From contig AXWR01000003.1 in assembly GCA_000482765.1 (NCBI GenBank), forward strand, positions 62,001 to 126,000: a stretch of 64,000 nucleotides of DNA, read 5' to 3'. Below are positions 26,488 to 35,370 of the stretch, in pieces. A model generated the notes under the pieces. That model was not told the DNA's origin, ran no database searches, and saw nothing but the letters and a program-made list of their open reading frames with translations. Each line of letters begins with the position of its first letter. The stretch's first letter is position 1. This DNA comes from Meiothermus taiwanensis DSM 14542. Lineage in GTDB: Bacteria; Deinococcota; Deinococci; Deinococcales; Thermaceae. Both the position numbers and the translations under genes were made by a program.

Positions 26488-27432
26488 GTGCGGCTTATCT
26501 TGGCGGTTATGCAAGGCTTCTTCGGATCCATCGGGCCCTGCCTGGTGCTGCTCGGCTCCCTGGCCCTGGCCCAGCACCCCGCCACCATCGACGAGCTTAC
26601 GCGCCAGCGCTATGGTGGTGGCCTGCTCAGCATCGAGCGGGTTTTAGAGCGCAACTCGAGCTTTACCCGCTACCTGGTGCGCTACCCCTCGGATGGGCTT
26701 CAGATGTACGGCTTTATGAACGTGCCTAACCGCGAGGGCCGTTTCCCGGTGGTGGTTGTGATTCACGGGTATGTCAACCCCGCCGCCTACCGAACCCTGA
26801 CCTACACCACCCGCTACGCCGATGCCCTGGCCCAGGCCGGGTTCATCACCCTTCACCCCAACCTGCGGGGGCACGGCCTGTCCCAAGGAAGCCCCGAGCA
26901 AAGCCCCTGGCGCATTCAGTACGCGCAGGAAATTCTCGACTTGGTGGCTATAATTCGGGCGCAGGCCGGCAGCGGGCCCCTGGTCAAAGCCCGCCCCAGC
27001 ATCGGCCTGATGGGGCACAGCATGGGCGGCGGCATCGCCCAGCGGGTGGCGGTGGTCGACCCAACCATTCGGGCCTTGTTGCTCTACGGAACCATGCACG
27101 GCAACGACCTAAAAAATGCCCAGCAGATCTGCAATGTCTTTACCAATGGCCTGCGCGGCTGCCAGGAAGCCCGCAACCCTCCCCCAAACCTGGCCCAGGT
27201 GTCACCGATCAACTACTATGGCCGTTTGCGGGCCCGGGTGCAGGTACACCACGGCACCCAGGATCCCCAGACCCCCTATGCCTGGGCCCGGGAAATTTGC
27301 GCGGCTTTGCAAAAAAACCGGGTTGAGCACGAGTGTTTCAGTTATCCCGGGGCCGGCCACACCTTCCGTGGGCAGGATTACAGCCGCCTGATACAGCGAG
27401 CCGTGGCCTTTTTTAGGAGCGCGCTTAACTGA
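26488..27432 (+). CDS. secreted alpha/beta hydrolase
   Basis: 314-residue serine hydrolase with an N-terminal hydrophobic signal segment (CLVLLGSLALAQ, cleavage expected after about residue 29). The core shows VIHGYVN (oxyanion side), nucleophile GHSMGGG, Asp in HHGTQDPQTP and His in GAGHTFRG, the full triad of dienelactone-hydrolase/prolyl-oligopeptidase-like enzymes. Substrate unknown. The start is uncertain: GTG 26488 gives an Arg-containing n-region; ATG 26509 has a TATCTT box 7 bases before it and would be leaderless. Confidence 0.85.
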   Translation: MRLILAVMQGFFGSIGPCLVLLGSLALAQHPATIDELTRQRYGGGLLSIERVLERNSSFTRYLVRYPSDGLQMYGFMNVPNREGRFPVVVVIHGYVNPAAYRTLTYTTRYADALAQAGFITLHPNLRGHGLSQGSPEQSPWRIQYAQEILDLVAIIRAQAGSGPLVKARPSIGLMGHSMGGGIAQRVAVVDPTIRALLLYGTMHGNDLKNAQQICNVFTNGLRGCQEARNPPPNLAQVSPINYYGRLRARVQVHHGTQDPQTPYAWAREICAALQKNRVEHECFSYPGAGHTFRGQDYSRLIQRAVAFFRSALN

Positions 27433-27469
27433 AGAGCCCGGCCGGGCGCGGAGGATGGGAGGCCCAGCT

Positions 27470-28609
27470 TTGCAGCATCTTTACCTGCACGTACCGTTCT
27501 GCCCCACCATCTGCCCGTACTGCGACTTTCATGTGGTTCGCCGCTACGGGGATGTGGTAGAGGCCTACCTAAAGCGACTGGCCCAGGAGGCCCGGGGGCT
27601 TTTTGAGCAGCACCCTGGCCCGCTGACAACGCTCTATCTGGGCGGGGGCACCCCCAGCTTCCTGCGCAGCCACGAGCTGGAAGCGCTTTTTCGAGCCTTA
27701 CCCTGGAATATAGAGGCAGCCGAGGTCACCCTCGAGGCCAACCCCGGCACCCTCAACCCAGAGCGGCTTGGCCTGCTGCGTGAGCTAGGGGTCAACCGTA
27801 TCTCACTGGGGGTGCAGAGCTTTCAGGACAGTGTGCTCAAGACCCTGGGCCGGGCCCACGGCCGCACTGGGGCCCTGCGGGCCGTGGAGATGAGCCTCGA
27901 GGCCGGCTTTCACACCTCCATCGACCTGATCCTGGGCCTGCCCGGCCAGGATGTCGAGGCCGACCTGGCCCAGGCCACGGCCCTGGGGGTGGAGCATGTC
28001 TCGGCCTACACGCTACAGGTCGAACCCGGCACCCCGTTTGCCCTGAGGGGCCTGGCCCCCGACCCCGACAGCGAGGCCCAGGCCCTGGCGCTGGCCCAGG
28101 AGGTACTGGGCACGGCCGGCCTAGCCCGGTATGAGGTATCCAATTTTGCTCGCCCTGGACGAGAAAGCCAGCACAACCTGGCCTACTGGCGCAACGCCTT
28201 CTGGGGCGGGCTGGGGCCGGGCGCTACCGGACAGCTTGCCGGGCTCGAGCCGCATATTTTTGCAGTGCGCTATACCAACCCCCCTTTACCGCGCTGGCTG
28301 CAGGGCGAAGAACCCTTGCTGGAGCAGGTTGGCAGCCTCGAGCACCTCAAGGAATCTCTTATGCTGGGCCTGCGGCTGGCCCAGGGGGTTGATCTGGAAT
28401 TGCTCGAACAGCGCAGCGGGCTCGAGGTGTGGCCGGCCTTGGAGCCCGCCGTTCGGCAGCTGAGCAGCCAGGGTTTGCTGGTCGTACAGCAAAAACGCAT
28501 CCGCGCCAGCGATCTCAACACCTTGCATCCCATCATTTTGCAGCTCTGGGATGGCCTGGAGAGGCAAAACCCCGCGCCGCTTGAACCCCGCCGGCTACCG
28601 GGGTATTAG
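27470..28609 (+). CDS. hemW: HemW-type radical SAM protein
   Basis: 379-residue radical SAM protein of the HemN/HemW family. The cluster motif is CPTICPYC (Cx3Cx2C) near the N-terminus, followed by GGGTPSFL and NPGTLNPERL. The short N-terminus and the CDF after the third Cys fit HemW, a heme chaperone, rather than the coproporphyrinogen dehydrogenase HemN, whose motif continues with an extra Cys. TTG 27470 is chosen because GGGAGG ends 7 bases before it; an in-frame ATG at 27455 touches its own purine stretch. The 3' end overlaps the convergent kinase gene by 15 bases. Confidence 0.85.
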   Translation: MQHLYLHVPFCPTICPYCDFHVVRRYGDVVEAYLKRLAQEARGLFEQHPGPLTTLYLGGGTPSFLRSHELEALFRALPWNIEAAEVTLEANPGTLNPERLGLLRELGVNRISLGVQSFQDSVLKTLGRAHGRTGALRAVEMSLEAGFHTSIDLILGLPGQDVEADLAQATALGVEHVSAYTLQVEPGTPFALRGLAPDPDSEAQALALAQEVLGTAGLARYEVSNFARPGRESQHNLAYWRNAFWGGLGPGATGQLAGLEPHIFAVRYTNPPLPRWLQGEEPLLEQVGSLEHLKESLMLGLRLAQGVDLELLEQRSGLEVWPALEPAVRQLSSQGLLVVQQKRIRASDLNTLHPIILQLWDGLERQNPAPLEPRRLPGY

Positions 28610-29410
28610 CGAAAGGTGCATGGCCTCAAAATCGCGCAGGGCCTCGAGGGCATTCTGGTAGCGCTCGGCGACATCCTTGCAGATGAGGCGGCTCAAGAAA
28701 CCCTGCAACTCGGCTGTCACAGTCAGGCCGGTCTCGGGGGCGGCCACCAGCGGCGGCGGCGGCAGCTTAAGGTGGGCGTTCATCACCTCAACCGGCTCCC
28801 CCACAAAGGGCAGCTCGCCAGCAATAGCCCAGTACAGCAGGATACCGGCCGAGTACATGTCCGAGGCCGGGGTGGGTGAGCGCCCACGAATCTGCTCCGG
28901 GGCAATATAAGCAATAGTACCCAGGCGAACCTTTTGACTAAAGCGTTCTCCCAATGGGCCGGAGAGATCGAAATCCACCAGGCGCGCCTCACCGGTTCCA
29001 TCCACCACAAGGTTATCCGGCTTAACGTCGCGGTGTACTAAATTCTGGCCGTGCATGTGGGCCAGGGCCTCGAGCAGGTGCTTGAAAACACCCAGTATCC
29101 GGGCTGGGTTATCCCTCCGCCACTCCGACAGGCGGATACCAGGGGCAAAAGCCAGGAGCACCGCTGGGTGCTCTCCACCGTCGTGGGGCACGCTCAGGCG
29201 GGCCAGAACGGGGTTGATGTGCGGGTGTTTGAGCTGCTGGCCCACCTTCCACTCCCGGTCGGCCCGCCCCTCAAATCCCCGCGGAAAAACCTTGAGCGCA
29301 TAGGGGGTGCCGTGAATATCAAAGGCCAGGTAGACCGTGGCCAGCGCCCCACGGGCAATTGGTCGGATAACCTTGTAGCGGCCTTCCAAGGTGATGCCGG
29401 CTAACCCCAC
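28595..29410 (-). CDS. Hanks-type serine/threonine protein kinase, single domain
   Basis: 271-residue soluble kinase with no transmembrane or PASTA domain. It has the ATP lysine (YALKVF), catalytic loop HRDVKPDN, and APEQIRGRSPTPASDMYSAG. Two motifs are unusual: the glycine-rich loop reads ARGALATVY, and the DFG position reads VDFDLSG (Gly replaced by Asp, metal-binding Asp kept). It could be active or a degraded regulator. The start is set at GTG 29410, 7 bases after a TATAGT box (29418-29423); GTG 29419 would add 3 residues. Divergent from the patatin gene. Confidence 0.87.
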   Translation of the reverse strand: MGLAGITLEGRYKVIRPIARGALATVYLAFDIHGTPYALKVFPRGFEGRADREWKVGQQLKHPHINPVLARLSVPHDGGEHPAVLLAFAPGIRLSEWRRDNPARILGVFKHLLEALAHMHGQNLVHRDVKPDNLVVDGTGEARLVDFDLSGPLGERFSQKVRLGTIAYIAPEQIRGRSPTPASDMYSAGILLYWAIAGELPFVGEPVEVMNAHLKLPPPPLVAAPETGLTVTAELQGFLSRLICKDVAERYQNALEALRDFEAMHLSLIPR

Positions 29411-29518
29411 AACCATCACTATACCGATTCTGGCCGGTGTTGGGGGTTCATAGCACCCATCGGTATGGATCGGTAAAATGTTCCAGGGCTGCTATTTCAG
29501 AGGCAGTGAGGTTGCAAG

Positions 29519-30262
29519 GTGCGCGGTCTAGTCTTGTCAGGTGGTGGCGCCAGGGGTCTGGCCCACATCGGGGTGCTGGAAGTGCTCGAGGCCCAGGGTT
29601 TCCAGGCCGAGGTGATCGCAGGCACCAGCATGGGGGCTGTGGTTGGCGCCCTGTACGCCTCCGGTAAAAAACCCCATGAAATCCTGGAAATTGCCCGCTC
29701 CACACCCTGGCTGCGCTTGCTGGATCTGGTACCCCGGCCAGGGCTGATCTCCCAGCGTGGCCTCAGGGACTTCCTGGCCAAACACCTGCCCCCCCGGTTC
29801 GAGCTGCTCTGCAAAAAACTGGTCGTTACCGCCGTTGACCTCGAGGCCGGCAAACTGGCCTACTTTACGGAGGGCGACCTACCGGGGGCGGTGCTGGCCT
29901 CGGCGGCCTATCCTGGCCTGATCGCACCGGTGCAGTTCGAGGGCCGAACCTATGTGGATGGTGGGGTGCTTGACAACCTGCCGGTTGACGCGGCCCGCTT
30001 TATGCGGGCCCGGTATGTGCTGGCGGTCGATGTAACCCCCGAGATAGGTCTGCCGGGGATTCCACGCTCGGCAATAGGGCAGGTTCGCCGAACCATCGAT
30101 ATCATGCAAAACCACCTTACCGCCGCCCGCCGCTCGCTTTATCCACCCGAACTCTATATCCGCCCCGAACTGCCCGGGGTGGGCATTGAACAGTTTGGAC
30201 GCCTCGAGGAGATCGTCGAGGCTGGTCGCAAAGCCGCCGCGCAGGCCCGGCTCAGTATCTAG
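29519..30262 (+). CDS. patatin-like phospholipase
   Basis: 247-residue RssA-like patatin. The oxyanion hole is GGGARGLAH (residues 8-16), the nucleophile GTSMGAVVG (Ser near residue 42), and the catalytic Asp is in YVDGGVLDNLP. A Ser-Asp dyad lipid acyl hydrolase is expected; no signal peptide. The start is GTG 29519 with GAGG about 7 bases upstream. The function in this organism is unknown. Confidence 0.88.
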   Translation: MRGLVLSGGGARGLAHIGVLEVLEAQGFQAEVIAGTSMGAVVGALYASGKKPHEILEIARSTPWLRLLDLVPRPGLISQRGLRDFLAKHLPPRFELLCKKLVVTAVDLEAGKLAYFTEGDLPGAVLASAAYPGLIAPVQFEGRTYVDGGVLDNLPVDAARFMRARYVLAVDVTPEIGLPGIPRSAIGQVRRTIDIMQNHLTAARRSLYPPELYIRPELPGVGIEQFGRLEEIVEAGRKAAAQARLSI

Positions 30263-30347
30263 CGCCCGCCTTGGCCTCGCGGCAAAGCCCGGTCAGGTGT
30301 ACGTTATGCTATGGCCGGGCCTAGGCCACGACGAAAGGGATCTTGCG

Positions 30348-31130
30348 ATGCAGAAGTTTCTGGACTACCTCTTCAAAGAATGGTTTCGACAGGTGGGTGA
30401 AGCCTTACTGCTGGCCTTCCTGGTGACCACGTTTTTGTTTACCACTGTGGGCGTGGTTGGCAGCTCAATGAACCCCACCTTGCTCAACGGCGAGCGGGTG
30501 TTTGTCCCCAAATACGAGACCTGGCTGGTGCGTTTTGGTCTGATGCAGTGGCGGCGGGGCGAGGTGGCAATCGTCAAACCACCCGAGGGCACCCCCAACG
30601 CGGTGGCCCAGTTTCCGGTGCTGGGCTTCCAGTTCCGGGCCTTTTTTATCAAGCGCATCATCGGCCTGCCGGGCGATGAGGTGAGCTTGCGGGAAGGGGT
30701 GGTGTACGTCAACGGCCAGCCCATTAACGAAATCCACATCACTGCCTCCTTAACACCGTACCCCGATAGCTACCCCGTGGTGTGCTACCAAAACGAACGA
30801 CTGACCGCCCTGGTAACCCAGCAGCAGGTGCGCTTCACCCCGGATCTGTTGCCCGAGTACCTCAAACCCACCCTCGAGATGCTCACCCCCCCCAGCCCGG
30901 AGGATCTGGCCAAAAGCCGCTCCGGGGAGCACTGCTTTACCGGTTCGCTCAAGCTCAAGCCGGGCTACTACTTTGTAATGGGCGATAACCGCACCTTCGG
31001 GGGCTCTGAGGACTCGCGCACCTTTGGCCCCGTGCCCACCAGCGCCATCGCAGGCCGGGCCAATGCCGTGTGGTGGCCGCTGAATCGTATCCGTGGCCTG
31101 GATATTCCCGAAGGCTTCAAAGGTTTGTAG
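30348..31130 (+). CDS. lepB: signal peptidase I
   Basis: 260-residue membrane protease that removes signal peptides. One N-terminal membrane segment (about residues 15-35), the catalytic Ser in GSSMNPTL, the general-base Lys in FFIKRIIGLPGD, and the C-terminal GDNRTFGGSEDSRTFGPV box are all visible. About 80 residues are inserted between the Lys box and the GDNR box, including two Cys (VVCYQ, EHCFTG) that may form an extracytoplasmic disulfide. The start is ATG 30348 with AAGGGA upstream; the longer frame overlaps the patatin gene. Confidence 0.93.
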   Translation: MQKFLDYLFKEWFRQVGEALLLAFLVTTFLFTTVGVVGSSMNPTLLNGERVFVPKYETWLVRFGLMQWRRGEVAIVKPPEGTPNAVAQFPVLGFQFRAFFIKRIIGLPGDEVSLREGVVYVNGQPINEIHITASLTPYPDSYPVVCYQNERLTALVTQQQVRFTPDLLPEYLKPTLEMLTPPSPEDLAKSRSGEHCFTGSLKLKPGYYFVMGDNRTFGGSEDSRTFGPVPTSAIAGRANAVWWPLNRIRGLDIPEGFKGL

Positions 31131-31149
31131 CCCCCGGGTTGTCGTTCAC

Positions 31150-31172
31150 ACCCCCGGTTGACCGGGGGTTTT
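31150..31172 (+). terminator. intrinsic terminator after lepB
   Basis: ACCCCCGG (31150-31157), TTGA loop, CCGGGGGT (31162-31169), then TTTTACTTT. An 8-bp GC-rich stem with a short T-run 19 bases after the stop codon. Confidence 0.85.
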
Positions 31173-31184
31173 ACTTTGCTCGAT

Positions 31185-31315
31185 GCGGATTCGGAAAGGC
31201 CTGAAGAAGCTATCCGAATCCTCCTGCACTCCCTTCACGCACTGCACCGGCCGAATCCGTTTTCCTGCAGTCAGAATAGGCTGCTCTCATACCAGATTCA
31301 CCGTGCAGCGCTAGA
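31185..31315. repeat. intergenic repeat cluster before hslV
   Basis: Contains CGGATTCGG (about 31186) against CCGAATCC (31217 on), CACTCCCTTCACG, GGCCGAATCC and ATACCAGATTCACC. These are pieces of the same repeat family as at 19222 and 37814, arranged as a more degraded copy. No clear -10 box for hslV was found inside it. Confidence 0.5.
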
Positions 31316-31334
31316 TTCCGTAGGAATGGAGCGA

Positions 31335-31877
31335 ATGCACGGCACCACTATTGTGGCAGTTCGTCGAGACGGTGTCACTGCAATCGCAGGCGACGGGCAG
31401 GTCACCCTGGGTCAGACCATTATGAAAACCAGCGCGGTTAAGGTTCGCCGCCTCGAGCAGGGTGATGGCATTCTGGTTGGCTTTGCTGGCGCCGTGGCCG
31501 ATGCACTGACGCTTTTGGAGAAGTTTGAGGGGGCTTTATCGGGAGCTAAAGGCAATTTGCCTCGAGCGGCCATCGAGACAGCCAAGCTCTGGCGCACCGA
31601 CCGGGTGCTGCGCAGCCTCGAGGCCATGCTGGTACTCGCCGACCGCGACCATCTGTTGCTGCTTTCCGGGAATGGTGAGGTGCTAAACCCCGATGAGCCG
31701 GTTATCGCGGTGGGATCGGGCGGCCCCTATGCCCTGGCCGCTGCCAAAGCTTTGCTGCGACACTCGAGCCTCTCGGCTCCCCAGATCGCCGAACAGGCCA
31801 TCCGGATTGCCGGGGAGATTGACCTTTATACCAGCGGGCAGGCCACCTCGGTGCTGAGCGTGGGGGGTGGGTCATGA
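31335..31877 (+). CDS. hslV: ATP-dependent protease subunit HslV (ClpQ)
   Basis: 180-residue proteasome-like Ntn protease. The N-terminus MHGTTIVAVRRDG carries the catalytic Thr that becomes the first residue after processing, as in other HslV with a short pro-sequence. AGDGQVTLG and the VGSGGPYALAAAKALL segment are conserved. ATG 31335 has AGGA 9 bases upstream; ATG 31326 would add 3 residues. The stop overlaps the hslU start (ATGA). Confidence 0.94.
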   Translation: MHGTTIVAVRRDGVTAIAGDGQVTLGQTIMKTSAVKVRRLEQGDGILVGFAGAVADALTLLEKFEGALSGAKGNLPRAAIETAKLWRTDRVLRSLEAMLVLADRDHLLLLSGNGEVLNPDEPVIAVGSGGPYALAAAKALLRHSSLSAPQIAEQAIRIAGEIDLYTSGQATSVLSVGGGS

Positions 31878-33127
31878 ACCTGACGCCCGCTGAGATTGTG
31901 CGTGAGCTGGATAAGCACATCGTCGGCCAGGCCGCTGCCAAGCGCGCGGTGGCGGTGGCGCTGCGCAACCGTATACGCCGTAAGAAGCTGCCGCCCGAGC
32001 TGGCTCGCGAGGTCATGCCCAAAAATATCCTGATGATTGGCCCCACCGGGGTGGGCAAGACCGAGATCGCCCGACGGCTGGCCCGGCTGGCAGGCGCACC
32101 TTTCCTGAAAGTAGAGGCCACAAAATTCACCGAGGTGGGCTACGTGGGGCGCGATGTGGACTCCATCGTGCGCGATCTAGCCGAGGCCGCCTATCAGCTT
32201 GTGATGCAGGAGATGAAGTCCAAGGTGGAAGGGCGCGCCCAGAGCCTGGCCGAGGAGGAGGTGGCCTCAATTCTGCGCGTCTCACCCCTGGAGCTGCGCA
32301 CCGGCCGCTACAACGACCAGCTCATCGAGATCGAGGTGGCCGAGGAGGCCCGCCTGCCCATGGTGGGGATGTTCGGCGGGGAGCAGATGCAAGGCTTGCA
32401 GGACATGCTCAAGGGGCTGTTACCCCAGCGCAAAGTCCGGCGCAAAGTGCGCGTAAAAGAGGCCCTGGAGATCCTCAAAAACCAGGAGGCCGAGCGCCTG
32501 GTGGATAAGGAAGAGGCCACCCAGGAGGCCCTGCGCCGCGCCCAGGAAGAGGGCATCGTCTTTATCGACGAGGTGGATAAGATCGCCCGGGGTAAAGGGG
32601 CTGTGGGGGGCCCGGATGTTTCGGGCGAGGGGGTGCAGCGGGATCTGCTACCCATCGTGGAGGGCACGGTGGTTTCGACCCGCCTGGGCCCTGTCTCAAC
32701 CGACCACGTGTTGTTCATTGCTGCCGGGGCCTTCCACGTCTCTAAACCTTCCGATCTGATACCTGAGTTGCAGGGCCGCTTCCCTATCCGGGTTGAGCTC
32801 GAGCCCCTTGGGCCAGCAGAGTTCGAGCGCATCCTGCGGGAGCCGGAAAACTCACTCATCAAACAGTACCAGGCCCTGCTGGCCGCTGACGAAACCGAGC
32901 TCCATTTCACCCCCGAGGCCATCCAGGCGGTGGCGCGGTTCGCTCACCAAGCTAACCAAGAGTTGGAGGATATTGGCGCCAGGCGACTTGCTACGGTGTT
33001 GGAACGCGTTTTAGAGGAGGTTTCGTTCCAAACCAGCCTGGGGCGGGTCGAGATAACCAAGGAATATGTGGAAGCACGCCTCAAAGATGTACTGGCCTCC
33101 CACGATCTTTCCCGCTATATCCTGTGA
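31874..33127 (+). CDS. hslU: ATP-dependent protease ATPase subunit HslU (ClpY)
   Basis: 417-residue AAA+ unfoldase that feeds substrates to HslV. Walker A is GPTGVGKTEIARRLA (residues 56-70) and Walker B is IVFIDEVDKIA. The EATKFTEVGYVGRDVDSIVRDL stretch, with the GYVG pore loop, and the C-terminal ARLKDVLASHDLSRYIL tail that docks into HslV are present. The I-domain between the Walker motifs is slightly short. Coupled to hslV. Confidence 0.97.
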   Translation: MNLTPAEIVRELDKHIVGQAAAKRAVAVALRNRIRRKKLPPELAREVMPKNILMIGPTGVGKTEIARRLARLAGAPFLKVEATKFTEVGYVGRDVDSIVRDLAEAAYQLVMQEMKSKVEGRAQSLAEEEVASILRVSPLELRTGRYNDQLIEIEVAEEARLPMVGMFGGEQMQGLQDMLKGLLPQRKVRRKVRVKEALEILKNQEAERLVDKEEATQEALRRAQEEGIVFIDEVDKIARGKGAVGGPDVSGEGVQRDLLPIVEGTVVSTRLGPVSTDHVLFIAAGAFHVSKPSDLIPELQGRFPIRVELEPLGPAEFERILREPENSLIKQYQALLAADETELHFTPEAIQAVARFAHQANQELEDIGARRLATVLERVLEEVSFQTSLGRVEITKEYVEARLKDVLASHDLSRYIL

Positions 33128-33207
33128 AGGTTGGGCCTAGTATGAAACCTCAGTTAGCTGTATACCCGGGTCAAGTGAAGATGCCCATGGCACCATTTAG
33201 GAGGAAA

Positions 33208-34275
33208 ATGATGCGTTTTTGGTTCTTTGTGCTGGCGCTGTCGGTAGGGGTTGCTGCGGCGCAGCAAAACCCCACCCAGCCCACACCCAAGCCGCAGACT
33301 CAAGCCAGCCTGTGCCTCCTGCTCTACGAGGCAGGACGCCCCGAGGCCGCTCTGCCCGCCTGCGAGCGAGCTGTTAGGGACGCCCCTAGCGCAGAAAACC
33401 TCTACCTGTTGGCCCGTGTGCAGTCCGATTTAAACCGCTTTACTGCGGCCATCGAGAACCTACGCCGCTCAATCACCCTCAACAGCAGCTACATCCAGTC
33501 CTATGTAGCGCTGGCCCAGGTGTATGTGCGGCAATACCTCCTAGCCGAGAACCGCGAGGCCAGCAAGGGCTTGCTGGATCAGGCCCTGAGCATACTGCGC
33601 GAAGCCGAGCGGGTTAATCCCAAGTACGCCCCTATCTATGCAACCCGCGGCACAGTGCTGGCTTACCAGAACAAGCTCGAGCAGGCCGTGGAATCCATCA
33701 ACCGCTCGCTAGCCCTGAAGGACGAACCGGTTGTTCGGGCTTTGCTGGCCGATATCTACATCCGCCAAGGCAAGTGGGATGAGGCCCTCAAAAACTACGA
33801 TGAGGCGGTCAAGGCAGCCCCCAAAAACCCCAGCCTGCGCATCAAATACGGTAGCTTGCTGCTGCTCAGAGGCAACGTAGATTTGGCCATTGAGCACCTC
33901 GACCAGGCCGTAATCCTGAGCCCTGGCAACGCCGAGGCCTGGCTGCGCCGGGGCGACGCCTACTACGAGAAGAAAGACTGGCAGCAGGCAGGGGTCTCCT
34001 ACCAGCAGACGGTGGCCCTCTCGCCGGTTCGCTATCCGGATGCCTACGTTGGCCTGGGCCAGGTACTGATCGAACTCAAGGATTACCAGAAGGCCCGGTT
34101 CAACTTCACCAAGGCTGTAGCCCTGGAGCAGAACAATCCGGTCTACCGTTACTGGCTGTGCCGCGCCAACGAACTGCTGGGAGACAAGGCCGGTGCTAAA
34201 GAGCAGTGCGAGCAAGCCCTCAAGCTGCGGCCCGACTTCAAAGAAGCCCAGGACGTACTTAATCGCCTAAAGTAG
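33208..34275 (+). CDS. secreted tetratricopeptide repeat protein
   Basis: 355-residue protein with a signal peptide (MRFWFFVLALSVGVAAAQ) and at least seven TPR-like units from about residue 45 to the end (for example AIENLRRSITLNSSYIQSYV and AIEHLDQAVILSPGNAEAWL). Probably an envelope scaffold; the partner is unknown. TAGGAGGA ends 4 bases before ATG 33208, and an ATG directly after it is the alternative. An open frame extends back to the hslU stop but has no ribosome site. Downstream of hslVU with an 80-base gap. Confidence 0.85.
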   Translation: MMRFWFFVLALSVGVAAAQQNPTQPTPKPQTQASLCLLLYEAGRPEAALPACERAVRDAPSAENLYLLARVQSDLNRFTAAIENLRRSITLNSSYIQSYVALAQVYVRQYLLAENREASKGLLDQALSILREAERVNPKYAPIYATRGTVLAYQNKLEQAVESINRSLALKDEPVVRALLADIYIRQGKWDEALKNYDEAVKAAPKNPSLRIKYGSLLLLRGNVDLAIEHLDQAVILSPGNAEAWLRRGDAYYEKKDWQQAGVSYQQTVALSPVRYPDAYVGLGQVLIELKDYQKARFNFTKAVALEQNNPVYRYWLCRANELLGDKAGAKEQCEQALKLRPDFKEAQDVLNRLK

Positions 34276-34292
34276 TACCGGATTCGGTTGAA
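34274..34292. repeat. intergenic repeat edge, TACCGGATTCGGTT
   Basis: TACCGGATTCGGTTGAAAG directly after the TPR gene stop; the same edge as the copies at 6004 and 37814 and the GATTCGGTT of 19222. Confidence 0.45.
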
Positions 34293-34349
34293 AGCGTCCA
34301 GGCCTGCAGGTAGAGACTCGGTGCAGGAGGGGTTGAGCAAGGGGTCGTA

Positions 34350-34409
34350 TGTTTTCTACATTTTCATTCTACTATTTTCGTAAAAAACAAAATATTGTAG
34401 ATTGGGTTT
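34350..34409 (+). promoter_or_regulatory. AT-rich promoter island of nurA-herA
   Basis: About 60 bases of unusually AT-rich DNA. A TAGATT box (34398-34403) lies 6 bases before the nurA ATG, fitting a leaderless start. TCTACA and TGTAGA flank the stretch as a 6-base inverted repeat with AT-rich interior. A regulator site is possible but unproven. Confidence 0.5.
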
Positions 34410-35354
34410 ATGGCCTGGAAGCTAGAAGCCTGGAACCCTGAGTATGCGCTGCCTGAACGCATAGCCAGTGAGGATGAAGCCGGCGGCCTCGAGGAGATCA
34501 AAATCCACTACGAGGGCGACTGGGTGGCTCATACACCCCCAAGGGTCGCGCCGCAGGACTGGCCGGTTGTGTACCTGGTGGACGGCCGCCAGCGCATAGA
34601 CGCCCAGATCGCCGATTCACGGGGCCGGCGGGCCCTGCTGGCAACGGTGATTGCAGGGGCGGTGTTGCGGGATGGGGCTGGCATCCGCCCGGTGGGAGAC
34701 CCAATGAAGCGCCACATCCTGCTGCACAGCAGCGACCTCGAGGAACCCCTACCCCCTGGCCTCGAGCACTACGAACCCATTCGGACTGCAAAATCCGACC
34801 CCACCAGCCTGCGCAGCAAGGTCATCGAGGAAATGCGTCGCCTGGAAGCTCTTCTGGTGAACGGGCTCGAGGGCGGCCTGGTGATCGTGGATGGACAGAT
34901 CTACCTCGGCGCGCAAGACTACAGCGCACCTGGGCGGCTGCTGGGCTACACCAAGACCCAGGCCGCAACCTACCTGGGGCCCCAACAGCAGGCTTTGCTG
35001 TATGCGTTACAACCCTACCAGCGCACCCCCATATTTCAGATCCCCGGTTATGCCTTGAGGCGTCCGCTGGATGTGTTCTCGTGGTACGTGCGACTGCCCC
35101 TGGAGCCAAACAGCACCTTCTACAGCGGCGCGGCCCTCCTGCGCATCGAGACCCCCACCGAGGAGCCCAGCGAGGCGGTTCGACTGGCCGATCTTTCAGT
35201 CAGCCTTTTTTGCGCCCTGGCCTCCTCACCCGCTAAGGATCCGCGCGCACCACAAAACCTAATCCCCATCGGCGGCCTGGAGCAATGGCTGGGTCGGCAC
35301 CTGGGGCAGGCCGAGGTGGTTCGGCGTAGAATCGTGCAAGCGCTATTTGCTTAG
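34410..35354 (+). CDS. nurA: NurA-like nuclease
   Basis: 314-residue protein with NurA-type features: YLVDGRQRID (first acidic motif, Asp near residue 58), GGLVIVDGQIYLG (second Asp motif), LLGYTKTQ, SWYVRLP and a late DPRAPQNLIPIGGLEQWL block. NurA is a 5'-3' nuclease that works with the HerA translocase in DNA end processing. The call rests on this motif order plus the adjacent HerA; overall similarity by eye is modest, so another nuclease of the fold is possible. It ends 16 bases before herA. Confidence 0.75.
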   Translation: MAWKLEAWNPEYALPERIASEDEAGGLEEIKIHYEGDWVAHTPPRVAPQDWPVVYLVDGRQRIDAQIADSRGRRALLATVIAGAVLRDGAGIRPVGDPMKRHILLHSSDLEEPLPPGLEHYEPIRTAKSDPTSLRSKVIEEMRRLEALLVNGLEGGLVIVDGQIYLGAQDYSAPGRLLGYTKTQAATYLGPQQQALLYALQPYQRTPIFQIPGYALRRPLDVFSWYVRLPLEPNSTFYSGAALLRIETPTEEPSEAVRLADLSVSLFCALASSPAKDPRAPQNLIPIGGLEQWLGRHLGQAEVVRRRIVQALFA

Positions 35355-35370
35355 ACTCGGGAGGGAAACT

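Noticed and set aside
30186..30347. Longer start for lepB
   Set aside because: It overlaps the patatin gene in another frame and lacks the expected short N-terminal tail before the membrane segment.
34498..35109. Minus-strand frames opposite nurA
   Set aside because: No start signal, no domain, arginine/proline-rich shadow of the real gene.
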